From assembly GCA_963747755.1 (NCBI GenBank), contig CAVVGK010000011.1, positions 310,001 to 374,000 on the forward strand: DNA of 64,000 nt, given 5' to 3'. Positions within the stretch are counted from its first letter, which is position 1; each line of letters starts with the position of its first letter. The translations under genes and the position numbers were made by a program. Below the pieces are notes generated by a model. That model had not been told where the DNA came from. It saw only the letters and a program-made list of their open reading frames with translations, and searched no databases. Of this stretch, positions 7,977 to 17,762 are shown one piece after another. The stretch comes from DATFVA01 sp963747755. GTDB lineage: Bacteria; Bacteroidota; Ignavibacteria; Ignavibacteriales; Ignavibacteriaceae.

Positions 7977-10175
7977 TCAATCTTTCATACTAAGGGAAAT
8001 TCTGCCTCGTTCGGCATCAACGGCAATAACCTTTACGTTGATAACATCCCCCACGCTTAGTTCTTCAAGAGGATTTTTAACATATTTGTTTGCAATTTCT
8101 GAGATATGAAGCAGTCCGTCCTGTTTAACCCCGATATCAACAAATGCTCCGAAATCGACTATATTTCGAACCGTTCCCTTAAGTCTCATACCCTGCTGGA
8201 GATCCTCCATTTTTAATACATCGCTGCGGAGCATGGGTTTTGGAAGTTCTTCACGGGGATCGCGCCCGGGCTTTTTCAGGTTTTCGATAATATCCTGAAG
8301 CGTAGGTTCGCCCACACCGATTTCCTCAGCAAGCTGCTTTAGTCCTTTCTGCTTTACGAAAAGATCGATAAGAGAGCCTGATTCGACTACCTTGTTTAAG
8401 GGAATGTTAAACATTTTAAGCAGCTTTTCGGCAGCCTGGTATGATTCGGGATGAATGAAAGTATTATCGAATGGATTAGCGCTTCCGGGGATTTTAAGAA
8501 ATCCCGCCGACTGTTCAAATACCTTGTCGCCCAGCCCGGAAACTTCTTTAAGTTCCCCCCGGTTGGAAAACTTCCCTTTCTTCTCACGGTATTTTATAAT
8601 GCTGTCTGCAATTCTTTTATTTAACCCAGACACATAATTAAGCAGCGAGCCCGATGCAGTATTCAGATCAACACCCACATAGTTAACGCAGCTTTCAACG
8701 ACATTATCCAGTTTATGTGAGAGCAGTTTCTGATCGACATCGTGCTGATATAAGCCTACGCCTATTGATTTGGGATCGATCTTAACCAGCTCAGAAAGTG
8801 GATCGAGTATTCTTCTTGCAATGGATATGTTTCCGCGCTGACTTGCTTCAAGGTCGGGAAATTCTTTTTTAGCAGTTTCAGATGCCGAATAAACCGATGC
8901 CCCGGCTTCATTAACTATTATATAATGGCAGTTGAGATTTTTTTCTTTAATTAATTCTGCTACAAGGAATTCAGTCTCTCTGCTTGCCGTACCATTGCCG
9001 ATGGCTATCACTTCAACCTTATATTTTTCAACAAGTGCTGTAAGTATTTTCTTAGCTTCTGCAGCCTTATTCTGCGGAGGGTGGGGATAAATTGTAGTGC
9101 CTTCAAGGTACCTACCCGTCTCATCGATAACAGCAGCTTTAGAGCCTGAGTAAAAGCCCGGGTCAATTCCCATTATCATCTTCCCTGCCAGCGGAGGCTG
9201 GAGAAGAAGCTGCCGCAGATTTGCAGCAAATATCTCGATTGCATGAAGATCTGAATTTTCTGTGAGGAAGTTTCTTATTTCCCTCTCTATGGAAGGGTAA
9301 ATCAATCTTGTAAAAGAATCTTTGGTAACCTCATCCAATATATCTTCAAAAACAGATTCTTTTGATTCGAAAAAAGTCTTCTTAATTATCCGGGTAACTT
9401 CGTCGTGCTCAAAGCTCAGCGTAACCTTCAGAGTTTTTTCCTTTTCACCACGGTTCAGAGCGAGTAACTGGTACGGTTTTATCTTCTTTATATCAATGCT
9501 GAATTCATAATAGATCTGGTAGATTTCTTTTCTATCTCTTTCCTTCAGTTTTTCGTTGGTTTTTTCCTCCTGTTTGTTTTTTGCCTTTTCAGATTTGACA
9601 AGCGAATCTGCAAGCAGGTGCTCCCTTACCTCTTTTCGTACCTCAGCCGTATCGCTTATCATTTCGGCGATGATATCTTCTGCTCCCTGCAGTGCTTCTT
9701 CAGTAGTATTGACACCAGCTTCAGAGTTTACAAATTCGGATAACTTCTCTTCGAAATTTCCCTTAAACTGCGGATTCTGCAGTATAAACAATGCAAGCGG
9801 CTCGAGTCCTTTTGCCTTCGCCATAGTTCCCCGGGTTTTTCGTTTCGGTTTATATGGAAGGTAAATATCTTCAAGCTCCTGGAGCTTTACGGCAGCGGAA
9901 AGCTTCTTCCTGAGTTCATCCGTAAGTTTTCCCTGTTCTTCAATGCTTTTAAGGATTGCCTCCCTTCTTTCTTCAAGAAGCGTAAGGTAATTCAGCCGGT
10001 CTTCAACCTGGCGAAGGATTTCTTCATCGAGTCCCCCCGTATGCTCTTTCCTGTATCTTGCAATAAAGGGTATTGTGGCCCCCTCACTAAATAGTTTTAT
10101 TACAGCTTCAACCTGTGGAACCTTTACATTTAATTCACCTGCGATCACTGAAGGTATATTCATTCCGTCCTGCAT
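7977..10175 (-). CDS. tex: Tex family RNA-binding transcription accessory protein
   Basis: Cytoplasmic nucleic-acid-binding protein linked to transcription and stress handling. Seen in 732 residues: an N-terminal helical Tex region (ATIPFIARYRKEHTGGLDE, about 35-53), a YqgF/RNase H-like domain (GIDPGFYSGSKAAVID, about 342-357), helix-hairpin-helix motifs (about 505-575, including KYREKKGKF) and a C-terminal S1 domain (MRLKGTVRNIVDFGAFVDIG, then QDGLLHISEI, about 655-720). The domain order and length are those of full-length Tex. The start could be the first or fifth codon (MQDGMNIPS). It reads away from the aceE operon across a 430-bp gap. Confidence 0.95.
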   Translation of the reverse strand: MQDGMNIPSVIAGELNVKVPQVEAVIKLFSEGATIPFIARYRKEHTGGLDEEILRQVEDRLNYLTLLEERREAILKSIEEQGKLTDELRKKLSAAVKLQELEDIYLPYKPKRKTRGTMAKAKGLEPLALFILQNPQFKGNFEEKLSEFVNSEAGVNTTEEALQGAEDIIAEMISDTAEVRKEVREHLLADSLVKSEKAKNKQEEKTNEKLKERDRKEIYQIYYEFSIDIKKIKPYQLLALNRGEKEKTLKVTLSFEHDEVTRIIKKTFFESKESVFEDILDEVTKDSFTRLIYPSIEREIRNFLTENSDLHAIEIFAANLRQLLLQPPLAGKMIMGIDPGFYSGSKAAVIDETGRYLEGTTIYPHPPQNKAAEAKKILTALVEKYKVEVIAIGNGTASRETEFLVAELIKEKNLNCHYIIVNEAGASVYSASETAKKEFPDLEASQRGNISIARRILDPLSELVKIDPKSIGVGLYQHDVDQKLLSHKLDNVVESCVNYVGVDLNTASGSLLNYVSGLNKRIADSIIKYREKKGKFSNRGELKEVSGLGDKVFEQSAGFLKIPGSANPFDNTFIHPESYQAAEKLLKMFNIPLNKVVESGSLIDLFVKQKGLKQLAEEIGVGEPTLQDIIENLKKPGRDPREELPKPMLRSDVLKMEDLQQGMRLKGTVRNIVDFGAFVDIGVKQDGLLHISEIANKYVKNPLEELSVGDVINVKVIAVDAERGRISLSMKD

Positions 10176-10606
10176 TTTTTACTGAGTCGGTAAAGATAAA
10201 GATGGATAAAATTTTAACCAAAATTTAGAACACTAATCCAAATATAAATATGGTCTAAAAGGTATAAATGTTGTAAATACTTCTCAACTGCGCTTCAACT
10301 ACGTTCCAACTACGCTTTTCAAACTTCCCGGATAACCACAATACACTATCAATCAACTAATTCTGCCTGTTTCACATAAATTAATTTTTAGCTTTGGTCT
10401 GATCATTCAGATATTTAGCAGTGACCTGTATCCTATTTCACCGTAAATCCTTACCTAATTGTAATTTTTTGAATAATCAATTAAGTTGTTAAACAGGATT
10501 ATCAATTTTTTAAGTAAAAACACCACGATAAGGTTTTTCGGTTAATGACCGCTTAACCATAACAGTGTCATATTTTCAGGAAAAATACTGAAAGAGGAAT
10601 TCTTAG
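10176..10606. other. Long divergent gap between tex and aceE
   Basis: 431 bp with no convincing gene. It is AT-rich and must hold the promoters of tex and of the pyruvate dehydrogenase operon. A small inverted repeat GGTTAA-7-TTAACC lies at 10540-10558, 49 bp before the aceE start, and could be an operator. A short direct repeat (CAACTGCGCTT, CAACTACGTTC, CAACTACGCTT) lies at about 10287-10319. A purine-rich ribosome site AAAGAGGAA precedes the aceE ATG by about 8 bases. Confidence 0.5.
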
Positions 10607-13285
10607 ATGGCTAAAGAAAAAACAAAAAAAGCAGAATTAAATGAAGTAGAAAACCGGGAATGGCTTTATTCACTTGATTATGTATTTGAGCATGGCGGAC
10701 CGGAAAGAGTAAAAGAACTTCTACATCAGCTGCAGATAAGAGCGCATAAAGCAGGAGTGGATATACCCTTCTCAGCGAATACACCTTATATAAATACGAT
10801 TCCCCGTGAAAAACAGCCCCCTTTTCCAGGCAACCGTGAAATTGAGAGAAGAATTAAAAGTCTCATCCGCTGGAATGCGATGGCTATGGTGGTAAAGGCA
10901 AATAAACTTGAGAGCGGAATAGGCGGACATATTTCTACTTACGCATCTGCTGCTACCTTATATGAGATAGGTTTTAACCACTTCTTCCACGGAAAAGAAG
11001 ATGATTATGAAGGAGACCAGGTATTCTTTCAGGGTCACGCTTCCCCCGGCATATATGCCCGCGCCTTTCTTGAAGGAAGGCTTACGGTTGAGCAGCTTGA
11101 AAATTTCAGAAGAGAACTTAAACCTTCGGGAGGATTATCATCGTACCCTCACCCGTGGCTTATGCCGCATTTCTGGGAGTTTCCTACAGTTTCTATGGGA
11201 TTAGGACCTATTATGGCAATCTATCAGGCGCGCTTTAACCGCTACCTGGAGGACCGCGGCCTGATTGAGAGGAAACGAGAAGGTCACGTCTGGGCATTCC
11301 TGGGAGACGGTGAAACTGATGAACCCGAGGCTTTAGGCGCAATTAGTCTCGCAGCCAGGGAGAAACTTGATAATCTTATTTTCGTTATCAATTGCAACTT
11401 ACAGAGACTTGATGGCCCTGTTAGAGGAAACGGTAAAATTATCCAGGAACTTGAAGCAATTTTCCGTGGTGCAGGATGGAACGTTATTAAAGTAGTCTGG
11501 GGAAGCGACTGGGACCCTCTGCTTGAAAACGATTCCGAAGGTAAACTGGTTAAGAGAATGGGTGAGGTTGTCGACGGTCAGTATCAAAAATATTCTGTTG
11601 AATCAGGTGCATATATACGTGAGCACTTCTTCGGTGCTGACGACGATGTACTTGATATGGTGAAGAACCTCTCGGATGAGCAGCTGAAGAAAATGAAAAG
11701 AGGCGGACATGATCCGGAGAAAGTTTACGCTGCTTTTAATGCCGCAGTTGAACATAAGGGCAAACCTACTGTTATTCTTGCAAAGACCATTAAAGGGTAC
11801 GGACTGGGAGAAAGCGGTGAGGGCAAAAATATTACTCACCAGCAGAAAAAACTGAATGAAGAAGAGATGAAGGAATTCAGGTCACGGTTCGGTATTCCTA
11901 TTTCAGACGAAGAAATTCCAAATGCTCCTTTTTACAGACCCGGAGAAGATAGCCCTGAAATAAAATATATGAAGGAGAGAAGAGACGAACTTGGCGGCTA
12001 TTTGCCGATGAGAAATACTAATATTCGTCCCATTAAGACTCCTCCCGAAGATATTTTTGAGGAATTTTATAAGGGCACCGAAGGACGCGAAGTTTCAACC
12101 ACTATGGTTTTCGTAAGAATACTCGCAAAGCTTTTAAAGGATAAAGAAATTGGACATCTTATTGTTCCGATTGTACCGGACGAGGCAAGAACTTTCGGTA
12201 TGGAGGCACTGTTCAGACAGATAGGAATTTATTCGCATGCAGGACAAATATACGAGCCGGTTGATAAGGAAAGCCTTCTATATTATAAAGAAGCTCAGAA
12301 CGGCCAGATACTTGAAGAAGGAATCACTGAAGCTGGTTCAATGTCTTCATTTATAGCCGCCGGAACTGCATATGCAACTCACGGAATAAATATGATCCCC
12401 TTCTTTATTTATTATTCGATGTTCGGATTCCAGCGTATGGGTGATCTTGTATGGGCAGCAGGCGATATGCAGTGCAAGGGATTTATGCTTGGCGGAACCG
12501 CCGGAAGAACTACCCTTAATGGTGAGGGACTTCAGCACCAGGACGGCAACAGCCATCTCCTGGCCTATACAATACCAAACCTCATTACTTACGATCCTGC
12601 TTTCGCTTATGAAATTGCGGTCATCATCCGCGACGGAATAAAACGGATGTATGAAGATCAGGAAAGAGTCTTCTACTATCTCACCGTTATGAATGAAAAC
12701 TATCCGATGCCCCAGATGCCGAAAGGCGCCAAGGAAGGAATTGTGAAGGGAATGTACAAATTCAAATCTTCATCTAAAAAACAGGCGAAGCTGAAAGCTC
12801 AGCTTTTCGGAAGCGGTACTATAATGAACGAGGTACTCAAAGCAGCTGAAATCCTGGAAGAGGATTACAAGGTTGCAGCCGATGTATGGAGTGTAACAAG
12901 CTATAAGGAGCTGAGACGTGATGCGCTTGATATTGAAAGATGGAATATGCTCCATCCTTCAGAGAAACCAAAAACACCTTACATTACACAGCAGCTGAAG
13001 AATGAGAACGGCGTTTATGTTGCGGCCAGTGATTATGTAAAAGCATTGCCCGATTCAGTTGCCAAATGGGTACCCGGCACGCTTATGTCACTCGGCACCG
13101 ATGGATTCGGCAGAAGTGAAGGAAGGGCTGAGCTAAGGGATTTCTTCGAGGTTGATGCAAAGCATATTGTTGTAGCAGTGCTTTATGCTCTGGCTAAAGA
13201 GGATAAAATAAAGATGCAGATTGTGGATAAAGCGATCAAACAGCTTGATGTGGATCCGGGAAAACCTAATCCCGTAGAAGCTTAA
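10607..13285 (+). CDS. aceE: Pyruvate dehydrogenase E1 component, homodimeric type
   Basis: Thiamine-diphosphate enzyme that decarboxylates pyruvate and acetylates the lipoyl groups of E2. Seen in 892 residues (family about 880-890): the substrate region GGHISTYASAATLYEIGFNH (about 106-125), FQGHASPGIYARAF, the ThDP-Mg motif WAFLGDGETDEPEALG (about 223-238) with its partner INCNLQRLDG, and a C-terminal pyrimidine domain with FIYYSMFGFQRMGDL. This is the AceE (alpha2) form, not the alpha2beta2 E1. It heads a plus-strand operon with aceF 50 bp downstream, then a peptidase gene and lpdA. Cytoplasmic. Confidence 0.97.
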   Translation: MAKEKTKKAELNEVENREWLYSLDYVFEHGGPERVKELLHQLQIRAHKAGVDIPFSANTPYINTIPREKQPPFPGNREIERRIKSLIRWNAMAMVVKANKLESGIGGHISTYASAATLYEIGFNHFFHGKEDDYEGDQVFFQGHASPGIYARAFLEGRLTVEQLENFRRELKPSGGLSSYPHPWLMPHFWEFPTVSMGLGPIMAIYQARFNRYLEDRGLIERKREGHVWAFLGDGETDEPEALGAISLAAREKLDNLIFVINCNLQRLDGPVRGNGKIIQELEAIFRGAGWNVIKVVWGSDWDPLLENDSEGKLVKRMGEVVDGQYQKYSVESGAYIREHFFGADDDVLDMVKNLSDEQLKKMKRGGHDPEKVYAAFNAAVEHKGKPTVILAKTIKGYGLGESGEGKNITHQQKKLNEEEMKEFRSRFGIPISDEEIPNAPFYRPGEDSPEIKYMKERRDELGGYLPMRNTNIRPIKTPPEDIFEEFYKGTEGREVSTTMVFVRILAKLLKDKEIGHLIVPIVPDEARTFGMEALFRQIGIYSHAGQIYEPVDKESLLYYKEAQNGQILEEGITEAGSMSSFIAAGTAYATHGINMIPFFIYYSMFGFQRMGDLVWAAGDMQCKGFMLGGTAGRTTLNGEGLQHQDGNSHLLAYTIPNLITYDPAFAYEIAVIIRDGIKRMYEDQERVFYYLTVMNENYPMPQMPKGAKEGIVKGMYKFKSSSKKQAKLKAQLFGSGTIMNEVLKAAEILEEDYKVAADVWSVTSYKELRRDALDIERWNMLHPSEKPKTPYITQQLKNENGVYVAASDYVKALPDSVAKWVPGTLMSLGTDGFGRSEGRAELRDFFEVDAKHIVVAVLYALAKEDKIKMQIVDKAIKQLDVDPGKPNPVEA

Positions 13286-13334
13286 TTAAAATTTTCTTAA
13301 TTCTGAATGATATATCTTAATCAGGAAATTACAA

Positions 13335-15065
13335 ATGGCTAAAGAATTTAAATTACCCGAACTTGGAGAGAATATAGATTCGGCTGATATAATCAATGTG
13401 CTGATAAAACAGGGTGATGATATTGATATCGATCAGGGCGTAATAGAAATTGAAACCGATAAGGCGACAATTGAAGTCCCCTCCACACTTAAAGGAACTG
13501 TTAGTGACGTTAAGGTTAAAGAGGGAGATAATGTTAAGGTGGGGCAGGTGATCTTCACCGTTGAAGACGGTAAACAACAGGCCGCAAAAGGTAAAGAGGA
13601 AAAGTCTGAGGAGGCAAAAGCCGGAAAGGAAGAAAAGTCTGAGAAGGACGAGAAGCCTGAAAAGGACGAGAAGCCTGCAGAGGAAAAGGAAGTTAAAGCC
13701 CGCGCAACTGAAAAACCAGCTAAGGAAGTGAAGAAAAAAGCAGGCAATAAAAAGATTGTAGAGTTCAAACTCCCTGAGCTGGGTGAAAATATTGAATCTG
13801 CTGATATAATAAGCATTCTTGTAAGTAAAGGAGATTCTGTTGAACGCGATCAGGGAATTATGGAGATAGAAACTGACAAGGCTACTATTGAAGTTCCTTC
13901 GGATGTCAGCGGAAAGGTTACGGAGGTTCTCGTTAAGGAAGGTGATAAGGCAAAAGTGGGGCAGACTATAATCAAGGTTGAAACAAGCGAAGTTGCCGAG
14001 GAAGAGGAAAAAGAAGAAGAGGTTCAACAGGAGGCTTCAGAAGCTGTTGAGATACAGGAAAAAGACGAAGAAAGAAAAGAAGAAGAACCTCAAAAAAAGC
14101 CTACTGACGGCAAAAGAGCGGAATTCAGGCCTGGTGAAATTGATGAACAGCCCCCGATAATGACCAATGCTGCCCCTGCAGCGCCTTCCGTTAGAAGGAT
14201 TGCCCGCGAACTGGGCGTTGACATCAACAAGGTTAACGGTTCGGGTCCCGATGGAAGAATTTCCATGGACGATGTTAAGGCTTTCGTTAAAAGCATAAAT
14301 GAAGAAATCGAATCCCGTGGAATCGGCGTTGGTGTAAAGCAGGAGGAGCTTCCCGACTTCACGAAGTACGGTGAGGTTGAACGTAAACCAATGAGCAAGA
14401 TCCGCTCAAAAACTGCAGAGCATCTCAGCTATGCCTGGGCTGTTACTCCTCATGTGACGCAGTTCGATAAGGCTGATATAACCGGTCTTGAAAAGCTTAG
14501 AAAACGATTTAATCCTGAAGTTGAAAAAGCCGGCGGAAAGTTAACAGTAACTTCAATACTGGTAAAAGTACTTACCGTGGCGATAAAGGAATTCCCGCAG
14601 TTCAACTCCAGTATCGATATGGAGAAGAAGGAAATTGTTTATAAGAAATATTTCAATATAGGGATTGCTGTTGATACCGAAAACGGACTGCTCGTTCCGG
14701 TTATTAAAGATACCGACCGGAAGAATCTTAAAGAAATATCCGCTGAAATGAGTCAGCTTGCGGAGAAGGCAAGAAACAGAAAAATTTCTCTTGAGGAAAT
14801 GCAAGGAGGATCTATAACGATAACCAACCTGGGAGGAATCGGTGGAACATCTTTTACCCCAATCGTGAACTCACCTGAGGTAGCTATACTTGGGGTTTCA
14901 CGCGGTGAGATGGTTCCGGTTTATAAAGATAACAGGCTCGTGCCGCGTCTCATGCTTCCGTTATCTTTATCATACGATCACAGGATTATTGACGGTGCCG
15001 ATGCAGCAAGGTTCTTAAGGTGGGTCTGCGAGGCCCTCGAACAGCCCTTAAAGATGATACTATAA
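13335..15065 (+). CDS. aceF: Pyruvate dehydrogenase E2, dihydrolipoamide acetyltransferase with two lipoyl domains
   Basis: Core of the pyruvate dehydrogenase complex; moves the acetyl group from lipoyllysine to CoA. Seen in 576 residues: lipoyl domain 1 (about 1-78, IEIETDKATIEVPS), a Lys/Glu-rich linker, lipoyl domain 2 (about 140-215, same DKA motif with the lipoylated lysine), a second charged linker, a peripheral subunit-binding domain (PSVRRIARELGVDINKVNG, about 284-302) and the catalytic acyltransferase domain (about 350-576) ending with the active-site SYDHRIIDGADAARFL. The two lipoyl domains are close copies of each other. The stop lies 23 bp before the next gene. Confidence 0.96.
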   Translation: MAKEFKLPELGENIDSADIINVLIKQGDDIDIDQGVIEIETDKATIEVPSTLKGTVSDVKVKEGDNVKVGQVIFTVEDGKQQAAKGKEEKSEEAKAGKEEKSEKDEKPEKDEKPAEEKEVKARATEKPAKEVKKKAGNKKIVEFKLPELGENIESADIISILVSKGDSVERDQGIMEIETDKATIEVPSDVSGKVTEVLVKEGDKAKVGQTIIKVETSEVAEEEEKEEEVQQEASEAVEIQEKDEERKEEEPQKKPTDGKRAEFRPGEIDEQPPIMTNAAPAAPSVRRIARELGVDINKVNGSGPDGRISMDDVKAFVKSINEEIESRGIGVGVKQEELPDFTKYGEVERKPMSKIRSKTAEHLSYAWAVTPHVTQFDKADITGLEKLRKRFNPEVEKAGGKLTVTSILVKVLTVAIKEFPQFNSSIDMEKKEIVYKKYFNIGIAVDTENGLLVPVIKDTDRKNLKEISAEMSQLAEKARNRKISLEEMQGGSITITNLGGIGGTSFTPIVNSPEVAILGVSRGEMVPVYKDNRLVPRLMLPLSLSYDHRIIDGADAARFLRWVCEALEQPLKMIL

Positions 15066-15088
15066 ACCAAAAGGACACAAAATATTTT

Positions 15089-16291
15089 ATGGAGAATATA
15101 ATAGCCGGAAGCGATCTGGAAAAATGGGCGGATTATTTATTGGATTACAGTTTAGGCGGCATTAAAAAAGATGATGTAATTATGGTAAAAGGAGAGGCTG
15201 TCTGCTGGCCTTTGATAAGTGTTCTGCAGGATAAAATATTTGCGGCCGGAGGAATTGCTGATATAAATATCGTAGCACCAGATAATGACCGTGGAAGAGT
15301 ATGGGGTACATCGATAACAAAATTTGGAAGTAAAGACCAGATAAATAGGGTTCCGGAATGGCATATCGACAGATATAAATCGATGACAAAGTATATTGAG
15401 ATTCTCGGGGTATCAAACCCGGATTTATTTAATGGTGGTAAAGAAGAACTTTTGCGGGAAGTAATGAAAGTTGATTCTCCCATAAAGGAAATAAGGCTTT
15501 CAAAACCCTGGGTATTAACTCTCTTTCCAACCCAGGGATTTGCTGATATGGAAGGAATGACGATGAAGGAGTATTCTGATTTTATTGTTAAGGCATCTAC
15601 CATTGATCCCCGCTTGCTGGATGATGTAGAAGAAGATATATATCAATTGCTGAAAAAAAGTTCGGGGATCAGAATTCAGACTGTTCATCCTGAAACAAAA
15701 AAAGAACTTGAACTTAAATTAAACATAGCGGGACGGAATATTATAAAATGTACCGGAGATAGAAATTTTCCTGACGGTGAAGTTTTTACCAGTCCCGATG
15801 CAAATTCTGTTGAGGGAGAAATATTTGTAGATCTGCCGGTCTTCCAGGGTGGAATGGATATCCAGGGAATTTATTTGAAGTTTGAAGGGGGAATAATAAA
15901 GGAATATACAGCAGAAAAAGGTTTTGAAGCATTGAAGAAAATAATTGAAACTGATGATGGTTCACACCGGCTTGGGGAAGTTGCGCTGGGTATGAACAAC
16001 GGGATGGATAAAGTGTTAAAAAATCCTTTGTTTGTTGAGAAAGTCGGGGGTACTTTACATATAGCCATAGGTCAAAGCTACCCGGAGGCATATGTAGATG
16101 ATGAGAGTTCTGAAGCTGACATGAAGGAGATCTCAAGCTTAAAATCAAAAGGCATTTTTAATGAATCAGCACAGCACGTGGATATTGTTACTGATTTCCG
16201 ACCCGGTGGAACCGGTAAAGCTGTTTTTATTGATGACGTTAAGCTGGAAATTGAAAATAATATATGGGTTGTACCCGGTCATTCTAAATAA
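15089..16291 (+). CDS. M29 family aminopeptidase (AmpS/aminopeptidase T type)
   Basis: Cobalt- or zinc-dependent cytoplasmic aminopeptidase. Seen in 400 residues: RNFPDGEVFTSP (first metal glutamate, about 228-239), HRLGEVALGMN (second glutamate), GTLHIAIGQSYPE (metal histidine) and QHVDIVTDFR (His and Asp near the end), the ordered metal ligands of family M29. The frame stays open upstream to 15020, but that would overlap the end of aceF; the ATG at 15089 follows an AAAAGGA site and gives the usual family length. It interrupts the PDH operon between aceF and lpdA, on the same strand. I see no functional link to pyruvate oxidation beyond co-transcription. Confidence 0.88.
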   Translation: MENIIAGSDLEKWADYLLDYSLGGIKKDDVIMVKGEAVCWPLISVLQDKIFAAGGIADINIVAPDNDRGRVWGTSITKFGSKDQINRVPEWHIDRYKSMTKYIEILGVSNPDLFNGGKEELLREVMKVDSPIKEIRLSKPWVLTLFPTQGFADMEGMTMKEYSDFIVKASTIDPRLLDDVEEDIYQLLKKSSGIRIQTVHPETKKELELKLNIAGRNIIKCTGDRNFPDGEVFTSPDANSVEGEIFVDLPVFQGGMDIQGIYLKFEGGIIKEYTAEKGFEALKKIIETDDGSHRLGEVALGMNNGMDKVLKNPLFVEKVGGTLHIAIGQSYPEAYVDDESSEADMKEISSLKSKGIFNESAQHVDIVTDFRPGGTGKAVFIDDVKLEIENNIWVVPGHSK

Positions 16292-16338
16292 TAAATTTTT
16301 ACAAAAAAGTAATCTAATTTTAATACTTCAGGTGGATA

Positions 16339-17758
16339 TTGACATCGCAAAATAAAAGTGTAACTGTAATCGGGGCGGGTCCCGGAGGATATGCCGCAGC
16401 ATTTTATGCGGCCGATCTTGGAATGGAAGTGACTTTAATTGATAAAGAGATAAACCCGGGCGGAGTTTGCCTCTACCGCGGATGTATTCCTTCAAAGGCT
16501 CTTCTTCACGCTGCAAAAGTTATAAATGAAGCAAAAGATGCAAAGAACTGGGGAATTGAATTCGGTCAGCCTAAAATCGATGTTAACCGTCTTCGCGAAT
16601 GGAAGAATGAGGTTGTAAAACAGTTGACTGGCGGATTAGGGACTGTTTCCAAACAAAGGAAGGTCAAGTACATCCAGGGTACAGCAAGTTTTATAAACTC
16701 AAATAGTCTTGAAATAAAGAAAGAAGATGGATCAACAGAAAACCATAAGTTTGAAAATGCTATCATAGCAACCGGCTCCGTGATTGCAACGATTCCAATC
16801 ACTTAATATTGACAGCAAACGGCTACTCAATTCTACCACGGCACTTGATCTACCTGAGGTACCAAAATCATTGCTGGTTATTGGAGGCGGTTATATAGGG
16901 CTTGAATTGGGTTCTGTATATAATGCGCTCGGCACAAAAGTCTCCGTTGTTGAAATGATGCCTGGACTGCTTCCGGGTGCCGACCGTGACCTTGTTTCAC
17001 ATCTTGCTAAAAGATTGGGAAACCAATTCGAAAGGATAATGCTTAACGCTAAAGTCAGCGAATTGAAGGAAACTAAAAAAGGGATAAAAGTAAAAATTGA
17101 GACTGAAAAAGGAACCGAGGAGCTTGAATATGACTACGTGCTGATGTCAATTGGAAGAAAACCATCCACAAAAGGACTCGGACTGGAAAATGCACACGTA
17201 ACCACTAATGAAAGGGGCTGGATAAAAGTAAACGCCCAGATGAAAACTGAGGGTGATAATATATTTGCAATCGGCGATATAGCAGGCGAACCTATGCTCG
17301 CTCATAAAGCTTCGCACGAAGCAAGAGTTGCAGTGGATACGATAGCGGGAGAAAAAGTTGCCTTTGAACCCCGGGCGATACCGGCAGTTGTATTTACAGA
17401 TCCGGAAATCGCATGGGCGGGATTGACAGAAAACCAGGCGAAAGAAAAGAAAATTAATTATGAAACAGCAAAGTTTCCCTGGGCTGCATCAGGAAGAGCC
17501 ACCACACTCGGTAGAAGTGATGGAGTTACGAAGCTGGTGCTTGATCCCGAATCGCAACGGATACTCGGAGTAGGTATCTGCGGTCCGGGTGCCGGAGAGC
17601 TTATCGCTGAAGGTGTGCTTGCAATTGAGATGGCGGCCAATGTAACCGATCTGAAACTGACTATTCATCCCCATCCTACATTATCGGAAACAATAATGGA
17701 GGCGGCAGAAGCTTTTTTCGGTCAGAGCACTCACATGTATAAGCCTAAGCGGAAGTAA
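16339..17758 (+). pseudogene. lpdA: Dihydrolipoyl dehydrogenase (PDH E3), one-base frameshift
   Basis: FAD enzyme that reoxidises E2 dihydrolipoamide with NAD. Seen: the first frame, from a TTG with a good AGGTGG site, has the FAD motif VIGAGPGGYAAAF, the redox disulfide CLYRGCIPSK (about 45-54) and ATGS. It breaks at TIPIT-stop (16804). The next frame (16784-17758) continues with SLNIDSKRLLN, the NAD motif VIGGGYIGLELGS, AIGDIAGEPML and the catalytic HPHPTLSE. Dropping one A at 16797-16798 restores ATIPSLNIDSK and a full protein of about 470 residues. Every catalytic part is present, so either a base-call error or a very recent mutation; the PDH complex would otherwise lack its local E3. Confidence 0.88.
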
Positions 17759-17762
17759 TAAA

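Noticed and set aside
13353..14027. Long minus-strand frame inside aceF rich in Phe and Leu
   Set aside because: It mirrors the Lys/Glu-rich linkers and lipoyl domains of aceF; repetitive codons there keep the opposite frame open by chance.
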